Origin: Topomyia yanbarensis
Taxonomy: Eukaryota; Arthropoda; Insecta; Diptera; Culicidae
Assembly: GCF_030247195.1 (NCBI RefSeq)
Contig: NC_080671.1
Coordinates: 302,014,504-302,078,503, forward strand
Direction of reading: 5' to 3'
Length of the DNA stretch: 64,000 bases
Below, piece by piece: positions 11,215 through 22,763 of this stretch; position 1 is the stretch's first letter, and each line of letters begins with the position of its first letter. The notes below the pieces were generated by a model. That model did no database searches. It saw nothing but the letters and a program-made list of their open reading frames with translations, and was not told the origin of the DNA. The translations under genes and the position numbers were made by a program.

Positions 11215-11999
11215 TAATAAATGTTTTTTTTTTAAATTTTCCTGCCACAATGGATCGTTTTTCTCTTGATCCCTTATTGCACGGTTAACTTTTAATGTAG
11301 AAACATGAAACTCTCACTTCATTTTCGAAAAAAATTGCTCAACAATATAAATTCGTGTTATTAGATAGAATTTTTGCCATTGCGTTGCGTTGCGTAAGCG
11401 CGGTATACTTCGTAGATTGCAGACTGATGACTCTCATTTCCAGCCAGACTACTTGAGGAGCATTGTTTGGGAATAACAATTGATCCAGTCCAAGCGAGAG
11501 TTTCGCCTGAGAGCCACCATTGCGGGTCACGACCATCTTTACCGTAACTTGGGATGAGAAAGGAAGTGTTCAGTTCAGGATTCAGTTTAAGTAGGAGGGA
11601 CTGGTATAGATATACCAGTACAAGCACGTGGACCTCGTGGATGGGTCTTTTGTGCTCAAACAAACCTCCTGGAACAATCATCATTATCCCGATGTAGCAT
11701 GTAGCTGTTTATCACCAACAGGATTTTGAACGATAATTGTGCACAATGCGAAAGGTAGAAATCACTTGTGTCATCATAGAGATTTCTGGTTAAAAAGTCC
11801 CACTTATGAACGATTTGGTTAGGTTATGTGCACAAGGCTTTACTTCTGTGTAATTTCACCGAATAGAACAGCCACCAAGGGCAATCCATAAAGGTACTTT
11901 GCATAGAGTTGTGATATAATATTTTAGAGAAATGACAAATACAAATGACAATACATTCATATTTATTTCAATTCAATTCCAATTTATATTAAAAAGGTT
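11215..11999. other. No gene recognised
   Basis: A minus-strand frame of 107 codons (11361-11684) and an overlapping one of 65 codons have no motif I know. Composition gives no support for either. They could be a far 3' part of the locus at 12.0-12.7 kb, but nothing in the sequence links them. Confidence 0.35.
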
Positions 12000-12737
12000 A
12001 AATTCACCAATGTTAGATATACGAATCTGATTCAGGGTAAATTTTGACGAAAATTTGGCTTAGAGCATAGAAAATTCGGTTACCTTGTTTCTTTAGAGCA
12101 ACGATCGAGTTTTCATCTCCCAGGATAATGGTATATTTTCCAAATTCCGGTGGTTGGATTCTGTTTACCTTCCAATACTCCAATACTTAGTAGACAAGTT
12201 TTTATTTAGGCGAGCAATTGTTTTCAGTACTGTATCAGCCCAGTTTTTTCCCAAACGCGGTGCCATGGGTGCGGAAAAAATCACACGACGAAGCGGTGGT
12301 ATGCATGTGTACGGTAAGACTGTGAATTCAGGTAACACCTTCTTTTTAGCAATAGAAGCCAACGAGTCTTTCAGCCAGTTTAAGTTGAATTCATCGCGTG
12401 AGTTGAACCATCCAACTCCCTGATTATGACCAGAGCCATTGAACGCGGGCTGCAAGTCATCCGGAGCTACGTTTAGCTGGAGATGCACTAACTCGTCACT
12501 CAATTTATTAAAAAACATGTCGTCCACATCTGCATCCACGAGTTTAATACAAATTTTTAACTTGTTTGCATCACGTTGTTTCTGTCTTTTGTCCAAATTG
12601 TTGGCGGGAGAGCAAGCTGGACGCTTAGAGTTTTCGGTGGCGTTGGATTTGTCATCCAGTTGAGCAGCGTCATTTTCCATCACTGAGGCAGGAGAACGTA
12701 GTAAACTTTCTTCGTCCGACAAACAAAATTGTGACAT
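12000..12737 (-). pseudogene. DUF4780-like protein gene, frameshifted
   Basis: The main frame runs from ATG 12737 to 12165 (190 codons). It has an acidic, Ser-rich N-terminus, a basic patch (DKRQKQRDANKLK) near residue 50, and a globular part with KICIKLVD and GVGWFNSRDEFNLNWLKDSL. Beyond its stop, the next frame continues for about 45 codons with a hydrophobic segment (GKYTIILGDENSIVALKKQG). That is where the C-terminal signature of DUF4780 domains is expected. The frame change coincides with a near-duplication of 8 bp (TATTGG AG TATTGG on the minus strand, about 12170-12185). The family assignment is from pattern memory only. The domain is of unknown function and common in dipteran repeats and gene families. 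Confidence 0.5.
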
Positions 12738-14223
12738 TCCTCACACTGTTACCTATCGCTTCTCGATGCACGAATAGTACTGATAATCATCTGACTGATT
12801 TTGGACGATCCATCCAACACATACACAATTTTCGCGTATAACAGTTTCTTGGGAATATTATCTAAATCACGGTGGGATTTTGAACTGCGCTATGAGAAAT
12901 TTTTTTTCTGAAACATGTTTCAAATATGCATTTTTGTTTGTACACATTTGTTATCACACCTGGTTTCAACAATGTGCAACAACAATTTACATTTTAGGAA
13001 TATTAGATGATTTTCTAATAGGAGGTAACAATATTTTGTTCCGGCAGTGTGTCGCCATTCTAAGCGATTCACTGTGATCGTCGTCCATACAGCCACAGTC
13101 AATACAGATCGAGTAGTATTTATGACGATCAACAGCCTCACCACGACCATCAAAGTAGACATCATATATCGTATCATGTATAACAGGTTAGACTTACCAT
13201 TTTGGATATTTAACTGTGTATCAGATATACTCACAAAAATATTATAAAAAGGGGATATGCTTGTTGAGACTGACAATGAGCGATGCTATGACAGTATCAT
13301 TTCAAAAGCTACATGATGCCGCCAAAGGTCCAATCAAGTGTGAGTTTGAGCAGTTACGGACATTTGACCATACAAGGAGTACCATGGATATCACACTGAA
13401 GGAATGAGTCACATACACTAGCACAATTATTTGCACATCATAAAATATATACAGATAAAAAAACACTATTGTAATGGCCAGCCATCTTAAGGATCCTAGA
13501 TCGTAAAATAATTTTTAGCTAACTTTATTTGGAAATAAAGCAAATTTGCACAAATCTTCATATTCTTCACATGCGGATTAACTTAATTAACAGATTTTCC
13601 AACTCTATGTTAGATCACTAATTCGAACTCTCCGTTTAAAAGCAACTTTTTGACGATTATTGCGTATCCTCAACTTGTGTAGCTTATATGCTGTTATTGT
13701 ATTATTGCATTATTATTGAGAAAGGAAGTGTTGATGTGGTACTTACTTAACAGAAGGCCCCGACTCAGTGACACTCCCATAAGTACCACGGATTGGGTAG
13801 TGCGTGGATTGTTAGTCAGGATTCGCTTCAAGCAAGCGATGCGACTGAGACTATATTTTCGTGCATGTTTGAATACTTTATTGACTGTAGGATACGTAAA
13901 TCTTCTAGGCGTTTAAACTCTGGCTAATCGTTTATCGAGATTGTTTCATCGAAAACAACTTGAACTTCGGACAGCCGGCTGTCGGGAGTGTTGTCGACAA
14001 TGTAAAATGGACCGTAAACAATGAGTTTAAAAGTGGGATGGTGGAACATTCAAAAATTATGTCACGCAAAGATTACCCAATACCAACTAACTCTCTGTCA
14101 TATTACTACGTTACTTTTCCCCTTGGTCTAATACGAATCAAATTTTTTTAGTTTTTCCTTCATTTTGTAGTGGCACTTTTACGCTACTCGCAAAAGTGCT
14201 CATGTTCTATGGAATTTCCTATA
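12738..14223. other. No gene recognised
   Basis: Several short frames (60-118 codons) overlap on both strands between 12880 and 13407 and at 13716-13916. None shows a known motif, and they contradict each other. I see no repeat structure with defined ends. Confidence 0.4.
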
Positions 14224-14225
14224 TA

Positions 14226-15835
14226 GGGGAGAGAGGGTAACAGTGGATCAGCAGGAACTATGAACCATTCGCAATAAAATCATAATGCATGATCAGAATC
14301 GCCTCATTCCCTCATATTTCACGATTTCTAATTCTTTACACGTGTTGCTATATTTTGGAAGAGATCTGATAACTCTATCTCTGTTTGTTTTGTGATAGCC
14401 GGAGTAAATTTGCAATGAAAAACATTATTCCATCATTGAATATATGTTTAGTCACCATTCATTGAATAAATGTTTATTCTATTGCTCTTTTATGCTAAAC
14501 ATTTGCCGCGAACAAAGTTTTTTGGTAACTTCTCATGGTTCTGTGTAATTTCACAATTTTCATGAATAGACTCATTGGGTAAGTGTGAAACGATGGCGTA
14601 TGAGGAACAGTGATTTTTTTTTGTTTTTGTGGTATGTCTCAAAATGTGAATGGGTTGCGATTTTCCACAGTAAATACTACTCATATAGGGCAAAATTAGT
14701 GAATTTGGGCAAGTTTTGTAGAAATTGTCTCTTATTTCAGGATTGCAGCTAATATGCATATACGGTGGTTCGATGTTACGCGATGATATAGTGAATTCTT
14801 TCGTAAACAAACGATTTTCGCCTCAATATAACTTTAATTCAAAGCGTTAAGATCATTTTTCGTCAAAATAAAAGAATAAAATTTATAAGTGGAATATTTC
14901 ACTATAGACGACATCTTGTTTCATAGTTCCTACCCATGGGGCACACTGATACACTTTACCACCGACTGTTCATTATCCAAAAAATGTTATTTCCCGTGAA
15001 TTTTACCAGCTAGAAAAATATATGTATTAGTCAACAACAGAGTGGCACTATGTATCACTTTTGGTTACACAAATAACATGTATTAGGGGAGACCGGGGCT
15101 AGTTGGCGGTGTTTTCAGTTTTCAAGTTTTACTGCTTTGATGTAGGTAGATCTTGCAAAATAGAACACGCGGCATGAAAGAGCAGACTGTTCATCCCGGC
15201 ATTTTGACTTTGACGCGTATTTCATATTCAAAAGCAAATTTTCCAAATTCTTCTTGCAATTGGCCGGAATAAATGTCTTCTACATTGGCGAAATACACAA
15301 GAAAAAGATTTTCTTGCTTTGGAGTGAATTCCAGAAATAAAATTTTTTTAAGACTTTTTTTGCACTGTAAATAGTATCGCCGACATGCCCGCGTGCAGTA
15401 CCGCCAACTTACTCCAACCGCATATTTTATTAAAAACTATTTAAAAAATAACCTTTGTTTTTGGATAGATGTAATATCTATACGGATACTGAAAGCGCTT
15501 TTCACGCGCTATCGAAAAATATAATCATTCAGGAAATAGATTGAAAATCACCCTAAATAACGCAAAGTATTTAAAATTTAGCAAATTTACTTGGTATGCT
15601 CGAAAACACAATATCACCCACAACTTCCACCAAACAAATCGTTTTGCAACAAAAACATTGGATAACGGGTTTCGCATAACTTGAGGTACACAAGAAGAGG
15701 CAGAGCTATATGTCTAATAGAAACAGGGAAAAAGGGATTCCGCCAACTTATCCCAACCGCCAACTAGCCCCGGGCTCCCCTATCATCAAAATTAAATTGT
15801 AGAAAAAATGTGTTTCATTGTTACCCTCTCTCCCC
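14226..15835. mobile_element. TA-type MITE, ends GGGGAGAGAGGGTAACA, with nested insertion
   Basis: The left end GGGGAGAGAGGGTAACA and the exact inverse at the right end are each bordered by TA (14224-14225 and 15836-15837). This matches TA-target elements of the Tc1/mariner type. Without the nested repeat (15086-15780) the element is about 0.9 kb. No transposase frame is present. Confidence 0.8.
15086..15780 (+). mobile_element. 'CTAGTTGGCGG' repeat family, copy B
   Basis: The left end is GGGGAGACCGGGGCTAGTTG. The right end, inverted, is GGGGAGCCCGGGGCTAGTTG. Both are flanked by TA. It is nested in the 14226-15835 MITE and is similar to copy A in the opposite orientation. The TIR carries repeated GCTAGTTGGCGG and TAAGTTGGCGG motifs. 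Non-coding. Confidence 0.82.
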
Positions 15836-15837
15836 TA

Positions 15838-17750
15838 CATGGCGCAATCGTGCGTAAAAAGGCCGATTGCGTCAAAGCACATGACGTGCTCCCCTCCCAT
15901 TTATGTCACAATTAGTCATATCTCTTCCTCCTAATAGCGTGGCAGAATTCATAAATGGTCCTTATTGGTATAATCACAAGCATATTGAGATCCCGTAACT
16001 TGAAATTTGCCACCTCGTTCGAGTAAACGTTCCGATATTACAATGAAGACGCGAAACATAAAAAATATAAATGCTGCGTTCCTAATGTCATTAGATAGAA
16101 TTAGTGCCATGGGATAGAAAGTAGCCATGCATAGCAAGTATGTGAGCGGCATTCACTTTCAGAAACGACTGTCTTGGCCGAAACGTCAACGTACAATGCA
16201 ATCCAACTAAAAACAGTATTAAATCGAGTTCACCGATATTCGAGCTACAACATAACATTTACTGATGGCGAATCGAAAGAATACTTTTTCTTAAAATTTC
16301 GGAAAACGAACAATAAAACTTGAATTTTCATAAGACAACGTGGGATCACCCACTTTTGGCCACCAGCTAGTACTGAGGATACCACCATCGTCAACTTTGA
16401 CTGCAAATTGCAAAATTATTTTCAAATTTATCAAATAGCAGTCTATGTGGATTGCTTTGAACTATTAAAGAATGTCGATCTCGGAAAAAAATGTGGGTCA
16501 GCCTCTTTTGGACGCCAGCCATTCATTTTGCAACGAAAATTTTAAAAAATATTGTTCAAATGTTGCAATGTTGTATTTATTCCTGTCCGTGAAATTTACG
16601 GAATGGATTAATACTCTATGTATCGCTGAAAAATTATTTAAAACTTTCACTTCGATATATGGCCTGTGTTAAGCCAAAGAGGACCAAGCGTCGTTTTGAG
16701 ATCATATAGATCTAAAATCGTTATAGCATCCAATGTAACACTAGAAACTCCAATATCTATTATTGTTTGGGTTTAATTAAATCTCTAAACCTCCAAAACA
16801 ATGCATTTTATCGAGTGAGAAGGTGGGGGTAACCAATTTTACAATAACGGTAAAATCAAAATACTGCAGTGATCCTCATCGCTTCGCTTCGCAGATTTAC
16901 CTACAATTAACCGATTTGCAACATTTTTATCAGAATATGTTTCGCACGATTTCCTCTGATTTTTTTGATGACAGTTACCATCACACACTATGCTGTTATA
17001 AACACTTTGACTATTATATTATATATTATATCTTCAAAAATTTTGAAGATAAGCGCTCACAACAATGATACAAATTTATTTCATTTTCTTATAAAAGGCA
17101 AAAAATATAATGAAAAGTCCACGTGGACATTTCCGATGCCACCATCCATAACCATGGACAAGCGTGGACTTTCTTCTTCGTGGTATATGGATGGCCTCTT
17201 ACTAAAATCGCGAGAAACAGCTTTGCATCCTCCCAGTCAAAAGGGCAAGTTGCTGGCTAACGGGGGGCTATTTGCCAACTCGGATGCTCTAATTGCCCTT
17301 CAATTTGCCAGAAAATTGCTGGCAATTAGGGGGCTATTTCCACTGTAACATTTGGGCGATTTGCTGCTGTCATTTTTTGCCACTCTACCCGCCCTTAAAT
17401 CGCCCCCAAATCGCCCCCAAATCGCCCAGGCAACGCGCCATTTAATCGCCCTTAATTGCCTAATATGAAAATTACAAATAATACTTATTTTCGGATTCAT
17501 TATCAACTCACATAAACTTGTCAGTATAATAGGTAATCACCACCAAACTATAGGATGAATCAATAGTGAAATTGGTATTGCATACCAAAACTTACTACAA
17601 TTTGACTTTCATGACTCTTCCCACACTACTTTTACAGTAAACAGCAAGTTACGGCGGATAGCCTAGAACAACGTTTCAATAGCCCACTGATCGCCAGCAT
17701 GTAGTTTAACCTGCCTGTCCGCCATTTCGTTTAGTGGGTTGTTCCACTAT
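15838..17750. other. No gene recognised; small inverted and CGCCC-rich repeats
   Basis: 17114-17172 contains a short inverted repeat (AAAGTCCACG ... CGTGGACTTT). 17230-17460 is unusual for the region because it is rich in repeated phrases (GGGGGCTATTT, AATCGCCCCCAAATCGCCC). It resembles a terminal part of a MITE whose partner I could not locate with confidence. The remaining bases show nothing. Confidence 0.4.
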
Positions 17751-18030
17751 ACTTCTCGACAAACATATGATTACGGCCTAAAACGAGGGCGTGACACTCT
17801 TTTATAAAAATATTTCACCTGGTTTTATACTTTTTATAACTCCCTATATTTATTTATAATTGTCTATAAAAGTTGTAACTGTATTCGAATCGTAGAAAGT
17901 TCGAAAAAAAAATCGAACACCCGTTACCATAGTAGCCTTAGTTACCACGAGAGATTATAAACAATGAAAAAATGGTTTTGCATAAACAAGAAATGGTAAG
18001 TACTCAAATATTTTATATAATTCTGGGTGT

Positions 18031-18112
18031 TTCTAGTTAGTATCCAGCTCCAGCGACACAACCGATCCTAATCAGAATAGGTTGTGTCACTGGAGCTGGG
18101 CACTAACTAGAA
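18031..18112. repeat. Short hairpin
   Basis: TTCTAGTTAGT...CCAGCTCCAG.GACACAACC is followed after 16 bases by its inverted complement. This gives a stem of about 31 bp with few mismatches. It may be a small MITE remnant. It lies near the left end of the gene-carrying element. Confidence 0.75.
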
Positions 18113-18479
18113 CCAGCTAGAATTACGGGTTCATTTTCTGGCTGGACTTACTGGGACTTACCTGCGGTGGTTCTCCTGGTTTAGTAAAATCGGAGCCATA
18201 CACAAAAACGCTGCTTTGTCAAATCCCAGTCTTGGTTTCTACAAGTTTTTTACCTGTCTTAACGCCGATAATAATTCAGCCATCCCAACCGCAACAGCAG
18301 CAAACATCCACAATTCCAGCGTTCTTCAGCAATATTTCTTATCAGCAGCAGCACATTAAGATTTTCCATCATCCGACCGCGATATAGCAAAAACGTTGAA
18401 ACTATGCTTCTGCCACAGAGTTTGACTCCCGATCCTACAGTTCCCCTATCCTATCTCTGATGCCTCAATTTGATACTAA

Positions 18480-18652
18480 TCATCAGAATGACCGCTTCAA
18501 GTTCTGCAACCTTATCAACTTCATGTTTTTCCAAATATTGTCGACGTGATTCAATTCTCAACTTGGGTAGCAACTTGCTCACCCGCTTCGAGCTTCTTCT
18601 CTAAATCGGACACAAGATCGCTTTGGATTTTCAAGAAACATTTCGTCAAAGG
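18480..18652 (-). pseudogene. DHX16/Prp2-type helicase N-terminal fragment
   Basis: On the minus strand one frame reads SDLVSDLEKKLEAG. After a +1 shift the next reads KLLPKLRIESRRQYLEKHEV followed by DKVAELEAVI. This order (charged helix, LPKLR..SRR.YL.K, then AELEA.I) matches the N-terminal region of DEAH-box spliceosomal helicases of the DHX16 family, upstream of the helicase core. No ATPase motifs are present, so it is a short fragment. The break of frame shows it is dead. The match is from memory and should be treated as probable only. Confidence 0.5.
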
Positions 18653-18703
18653 TTTGTATCATAATTCGTTTTGTTTCTTTTATTTTATAAGTAACTTTTA
18701 CAG

Positions 18704-19338
18704 GAAGAACTGCGAGTCCATATGATTTTGCTGATGACGATTGGGTTCCAAGCCTCTGCTTTGATACAATTGAAAGATTCCTAAATTTAGTGGATGCAAA
18801 AGTTGAAAATGTAGATAGTAGTAACTTCCTACGGCAGAGCCAATATATGGATATGGAAAAACCTGTTGTCTATGTCAAGAAAACATTGCCCTGATGTCAG
18901 CTCTTCCATCACCATCGTGTAATCGTTTAAAATGGCTTATTAAGGAAATTGCTTACATTCAACTACCTTTCAAGACTGAGTATACAAAAATTTTGCATAT
19001 GAGCGATGTCTAACAAAACTAGAAGAGTTTCACACTTGGCGTGAACGTCAACAGATCATCGACTCTTTAATTAGAACCTTTCGGGATATCGAAAAAGACC
19101 GCCGGATTATATGGAGGAGGTTCTCCCGTTAAACTCGTCTAATGGAGAACGTGAAATAAAGATTAAACATAAAACCACTGAAACGATATCAACGATACCT
19201 GAACGAGATGAACAATTTGATCAGCTGAAGACTGAAACTTTTTCCGCGATACAACCTTCTGGTGCAGAATTAGCTCGAATTGATACTGATGTTTCAGTGG
19301 TTTCTCCCACAGAGATACCTTTGGTTGGAGAAAAATAG
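18704..19338 (+). other. Coding-like plus-strand fragments, unrecognised
   Basis: A splice-acceptor-like TTTTACAG at about 18697-18704 is followed by an open stretch (SPYDFADDDWVPSLCFDTIE, then RFLNLVDAKVEN) to about 18892. Another coding-like piece lies near 19019-19120 (LEEFHTWRERQQIIDSLIRT), and a 75-codon frame at 19111-19338. The composition looks exonic but frames are broken. I do not recognise the source. It may be a third captured gene fragment. Confidence 0.35.
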
Positions 19339-19935
19339 ATTGATAAATGCTGGAACTAAATGCCAAGAAGAGTCGAAGGTAGTTGTGGAGAGCACGATTT
19401 ATGTATTTATGGATTGTTTTTAAATACGTTTGCAATACACGAAACGATTCAATCACTTTTTTCTCAGATCCGGGATCTTTTACGCTGTACATTTCACAAA
19501 AAAATGCGATCTTTTTCTACAAGGATGTTCTTTAATAAGTCGTGGGGAACCATTTTACATTGAATCAAAACGAAGACTACATATTAAGAAGACTGATATC
19601 TCTTTCCTTCTCCCATACAAACGAGAAGCGACAGAGATTACAACACCTCTATTGTAGGAAGGTAGAAAGCTTAATATACAAATGTATATGTGTGTGTGTG
19701 TGCATCACTATGAAAAGTACCACCTTTACCCGCAAGTGGCGTAGCTGTTACTGTCTCCAGATTCTGGTCAGAGTTGCCAGTCTTCTTGATATGCAGTCTT
19801 CGATCAAAACAAACTGCCTGGTTCCATCTTTATCACCGTCGAAACGTCTTTAATTACAACTTTAGAACCATATTAAAAAAGAACACGCTGTAGGGTTATA
19901 TTGTGCACATCCGAGTATAAGCTTATGAATCTGAT

Positions 19936-20567
19936 TCAGTTGAAATTGTACATGTGAAATAATGTGCGTTCTTCCTTAGTAAACTCATTGCTGAATACTA
20001 AATCGTATGCCATTGTCTCGAAAATTCTGCATAGTCCACTAATAGAAGTTGATATCAATTTCGTAGGTTCCGTTGCGGGTATGAATTTTGACGGTTTTCT
20101 TGTTTTGTTTCGTTGTTCTACCACCAAGACCTCGGCGTCCTATCTTGATTTGACAATTGATGGGATCAACTGTTCTTTCGTTCCTAGATCCTAATGAACC
20201 GCCGCTCCAACCAATCTTCTGAAGCAACTTGAATCCCAAATTGCTTTCGTCGATTTTCTTCTCCTTAAAGTCATTAACCATAGGACACGGCGGTCTACAG
20301 TTCCGTCAATTTTTTTTACATTCGAGGCTTTCGTTGTCTAGATTGACGGATTGCTTTTTCCGCTGAAAGAAAAACAAGCACTGAAATTTTTTCGAAAATA
20401 AAGTGGTAGACAACAAAATATCTTACAACAATGTTTAACCATCTTTTCAGGAATGAGATCTTTACATTTTTTCTAACCGGCTTATCCGAATCGCCTATCG
20501 CTTCAAACAGTGCAAGCGCTCCCACCTTTATTTGGCTCAAGATTTTTCCTCCGGCATTTCTCGACAT
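19936..20567 (-). pseudogene. G-patch and R3H domain fragment, NKRF-like, with an intron
   Basis: Read on the minus strand. From 20362 downward one frame holds, after a single TGA, a G-patch (NLGFKLLQKIGWSGGSLGSR ... IGRRGLGG). After a frameshift near 20040 an R3H-like segment follows (YDLVFSNEFTKEERTLFHMY). G-patch followed by R3H is the architecture of NF-kappa-B-repressing factor, a nuclear/nucleolar RNA-processing protein linked to XRN2. Upstream, a 64-nt GT...AG intron (20363-20426, GTAAGA donor, TTTCTTTCAG acceptor) joins to an earlier exon-like stretch. The retained intron means that genomic DNA, not mRNA, was copied. The fragment sits inside the 17784-21976 TIR element and is broken by a stop and a frameshift. 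Confidence 0.65.
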
Positions 20568-22465
20568 GTGAAGCTGCTTAAACTTGCTGGAGTATTCCGT
20601 TCACAGTTGAGCACTGCTGTGAGAAACCTGATCTTCCGGTCCTTTCCGCTGTACTTCGGATGCAGCAGCATTCGAAGCCGAAACGAATGTTCGCTGAAGT
20701 TAATTTCTTCTGGAAGCTCGATACTTATTGGCAACCCCCTCCAACAGCTGCTTAAGACGTTCCATCGTTGGTCTTCGGTTCGGTATTTTGCGGAGCATAT
20801 TTACGGCATTATTTCACTAAAGATTTTTCATTTCTTATATTGGACAATCAAACAACACGTAAACCACAAAATGACACCCGTGGATGGGAATCATTGTTGG
20901 ATTGCTTATACCTGCTACTCCATCACAAGTAGTTATTCTTCTGCAGTGTAATCAGGTCGGTTTCGGTGCTTTTGGTATGTGGCACAAGTACAAAGGCTTC
21001 TGTTTACATTGTTGGATTGAGATTTTCGTTTGTCGATCGATTTCAATTCAACAATGTCAACAATAATAAATGACAGCTCATAAATCCACCGCACACTGAG
21101 AATATGTTCGAAAACAAGTTCGAAAATTCATGGTTATAACAAAGATAAACTCAAGATAGAGTGGTCCGATGTTTCCCATGTACCATCCAAATGCGACCCC
21201 TCGATGCGCCCGGTTCACCGTCAGAGTGACAGTTCAATAATGAACTGAAGCGAAGCCTTGCGAAAAGGAAACAACGTCGATCTTTGCGTCGTATCTATGA
21301 CAATGAATTATTACGAACATAACAAGAAAATTTTCGGCAGAAAAACAAACAAACCTCGAGGTTTTCAAAGTTCGAAAATTAGGTGATATATGAAGTAATA
21401 TAACTTTTTGCTATTGATAACTAAATTAGTGAATTAGTCTGCTGACTAAAAATTGATATATTTTACGTCAGATTCAGCAACGAAAGTCGGTAGAGTCAAG
21501 TCGATGATAACCTGCAAATTTTCTTAGTTGGAATTGTTACAATAATCACCTGCTTAGGATACAAACTGTTAGAAACGGACGAGTTATCTTCAATAATTTC
21601 GTCCATATATGCTCTGCAAATAGGCCTTTAGTTGTAAACATAGCCTGTAATATATTTTACTGTCCGTATAGATTACATGTTTCTTGCACAACAAGATTGT
21701 CTGCAACTTTGATTTGATTCGTAACCATAGCATTTTGTCGACGCGTTCTAAAAATTATCGACGCCTATTAACGAGGGGACAGCAAAATCATACTATTATT
21801 GAGTTCACCGGTTCACGGTTGCTGAACCATCTTTTGTTAATGGTTTGTATGGGACCTAGTAATCTTGAGTTTACCTTTGGTTATAAAGTGTATAAAATTA
21901 TAATGTTGTCTATAATTCTACAAAAACGTTATAATTGTATAATATTTTATAATTTATTGGAAGTGTCACGCCCCTTGGCCTAAAAGCCAACTGTCAAAAT
22001 CCATTTTTAATGGAAATTCCGGACAAGCTGTTACTAGCTGAACACAGTTCACAAAAGTTTATGAAAGAAAAAACTTTTCTCTTTCGTTTACTATCAACAT
22101 CTGTGATTGGCATGTAACGGTTTGTCCGGAATTTCCATATAAAGTGGATTATGACAGTTGGCTTTTAGGCCGTAATCATATGTTTGTCGAGACTTACACA
22201 CGATTCTACAATTTCCCACATTCATTGGCTAAATGAAGTGCACTAGATAAACAAAATACAAACGAGAACACGCGAATTGTTTAAAAAACAATTTTATGCT
22301 TAAGCCAAACATGAACCGCCATGTTTGTAAAGCGCAAAAACAACCAAGTCCATTTCAGCCACCAGAAAATTTGTCTACTTGCCTTTAAATCGCATTCGCA
22401 AATTGCATTTGTTCCTAGGGGCAATTAGCACAGGCGAGTTGAGTCAAACGTCAAACTGTTTAAAT

Positions 22466-22755
22466 CAGCCCCCTGGCAACCCTATACCATCATATGGAGT
22501 TTGACAGCGACCTACATATATGGGGTTTCATAGCTATAAAGCCCCAAACAAAGAATTATGTTCGGCACTATACACGATATTCATGCATTCCACACGACGG
22601 CTTGCATCTTGTGGGATGATTTAATACCATTTTATTCTGAAAATCAACATTTGGTAACTAATTACTGCTTTTAATCATTCGATTCAAAATGAATGTTTTG
22701 ATTTTCATGGCAGTGATGCTGACTGTACAGAGACGTCGTCCTTGACAGGGGGCTG
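22466..22755. mobile_element. hAT-type MITE, family 'CAGCCCCCTG', copy 1
   Basis: Ends CAGCCCCCTGGCAA and, inverted, CAGCCCCCTGTCAA. A perfect 8-bp TSD, GTTTAAAT, lies at 22458-22465 and 22756-22763. The same family interrupts histone H3 at 35032-35315 and 43828-44111, where the interior is closely similar. Non-coding, 290 bp. Confidence 0.92.
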
Positions 22756-22763
22756 GTTTAAAT

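Larger units (their letters stand above)
17784..21976. mobile_element. TIR element carrying host-gene fragments
   Basis: The ends share the inverted repeat GGGCGTGACACT (left CGAGGGCGTGACACT; right, inverted, AAGGGGCGTGACACT). The next about 90 bp on each side are AT-rich and studded with TTATAA-type motifs. The flanking GGCCTAAAA is present on both sides (17775-17783 and 21977-21985). The intact copy of the host MITE at 47020 has it once, so it is a true TSD of 8 or 9 bp. That length fits hAT, P or Mutator-like elements; the termini do not decide between them. No transposase frame is visible. The interior instead has fragments resembling a DHX16/Prp2 helicase and a G-patch/R3H protein, both read on the minus strand. 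Confidence 0.78.
17755..22191. mobile_element. 4-bp-TSD MITE, split by a 4.2-kb insertion
   Basis: The two ends are inverted copies of CTCGACAAACATATGATTAC, flanked by ACTT on both sides (17751-17754 and 22192-22195). A second, uninterrupted copy of the same 235-bp MITE lies at 47020-47254 and is flanked by AATT. Two copies with different 4-bp TSDs define the family well. In the present copy only about 29 bp lies left of the insertion and about 206 bp right of it. Confidence 0.88.
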
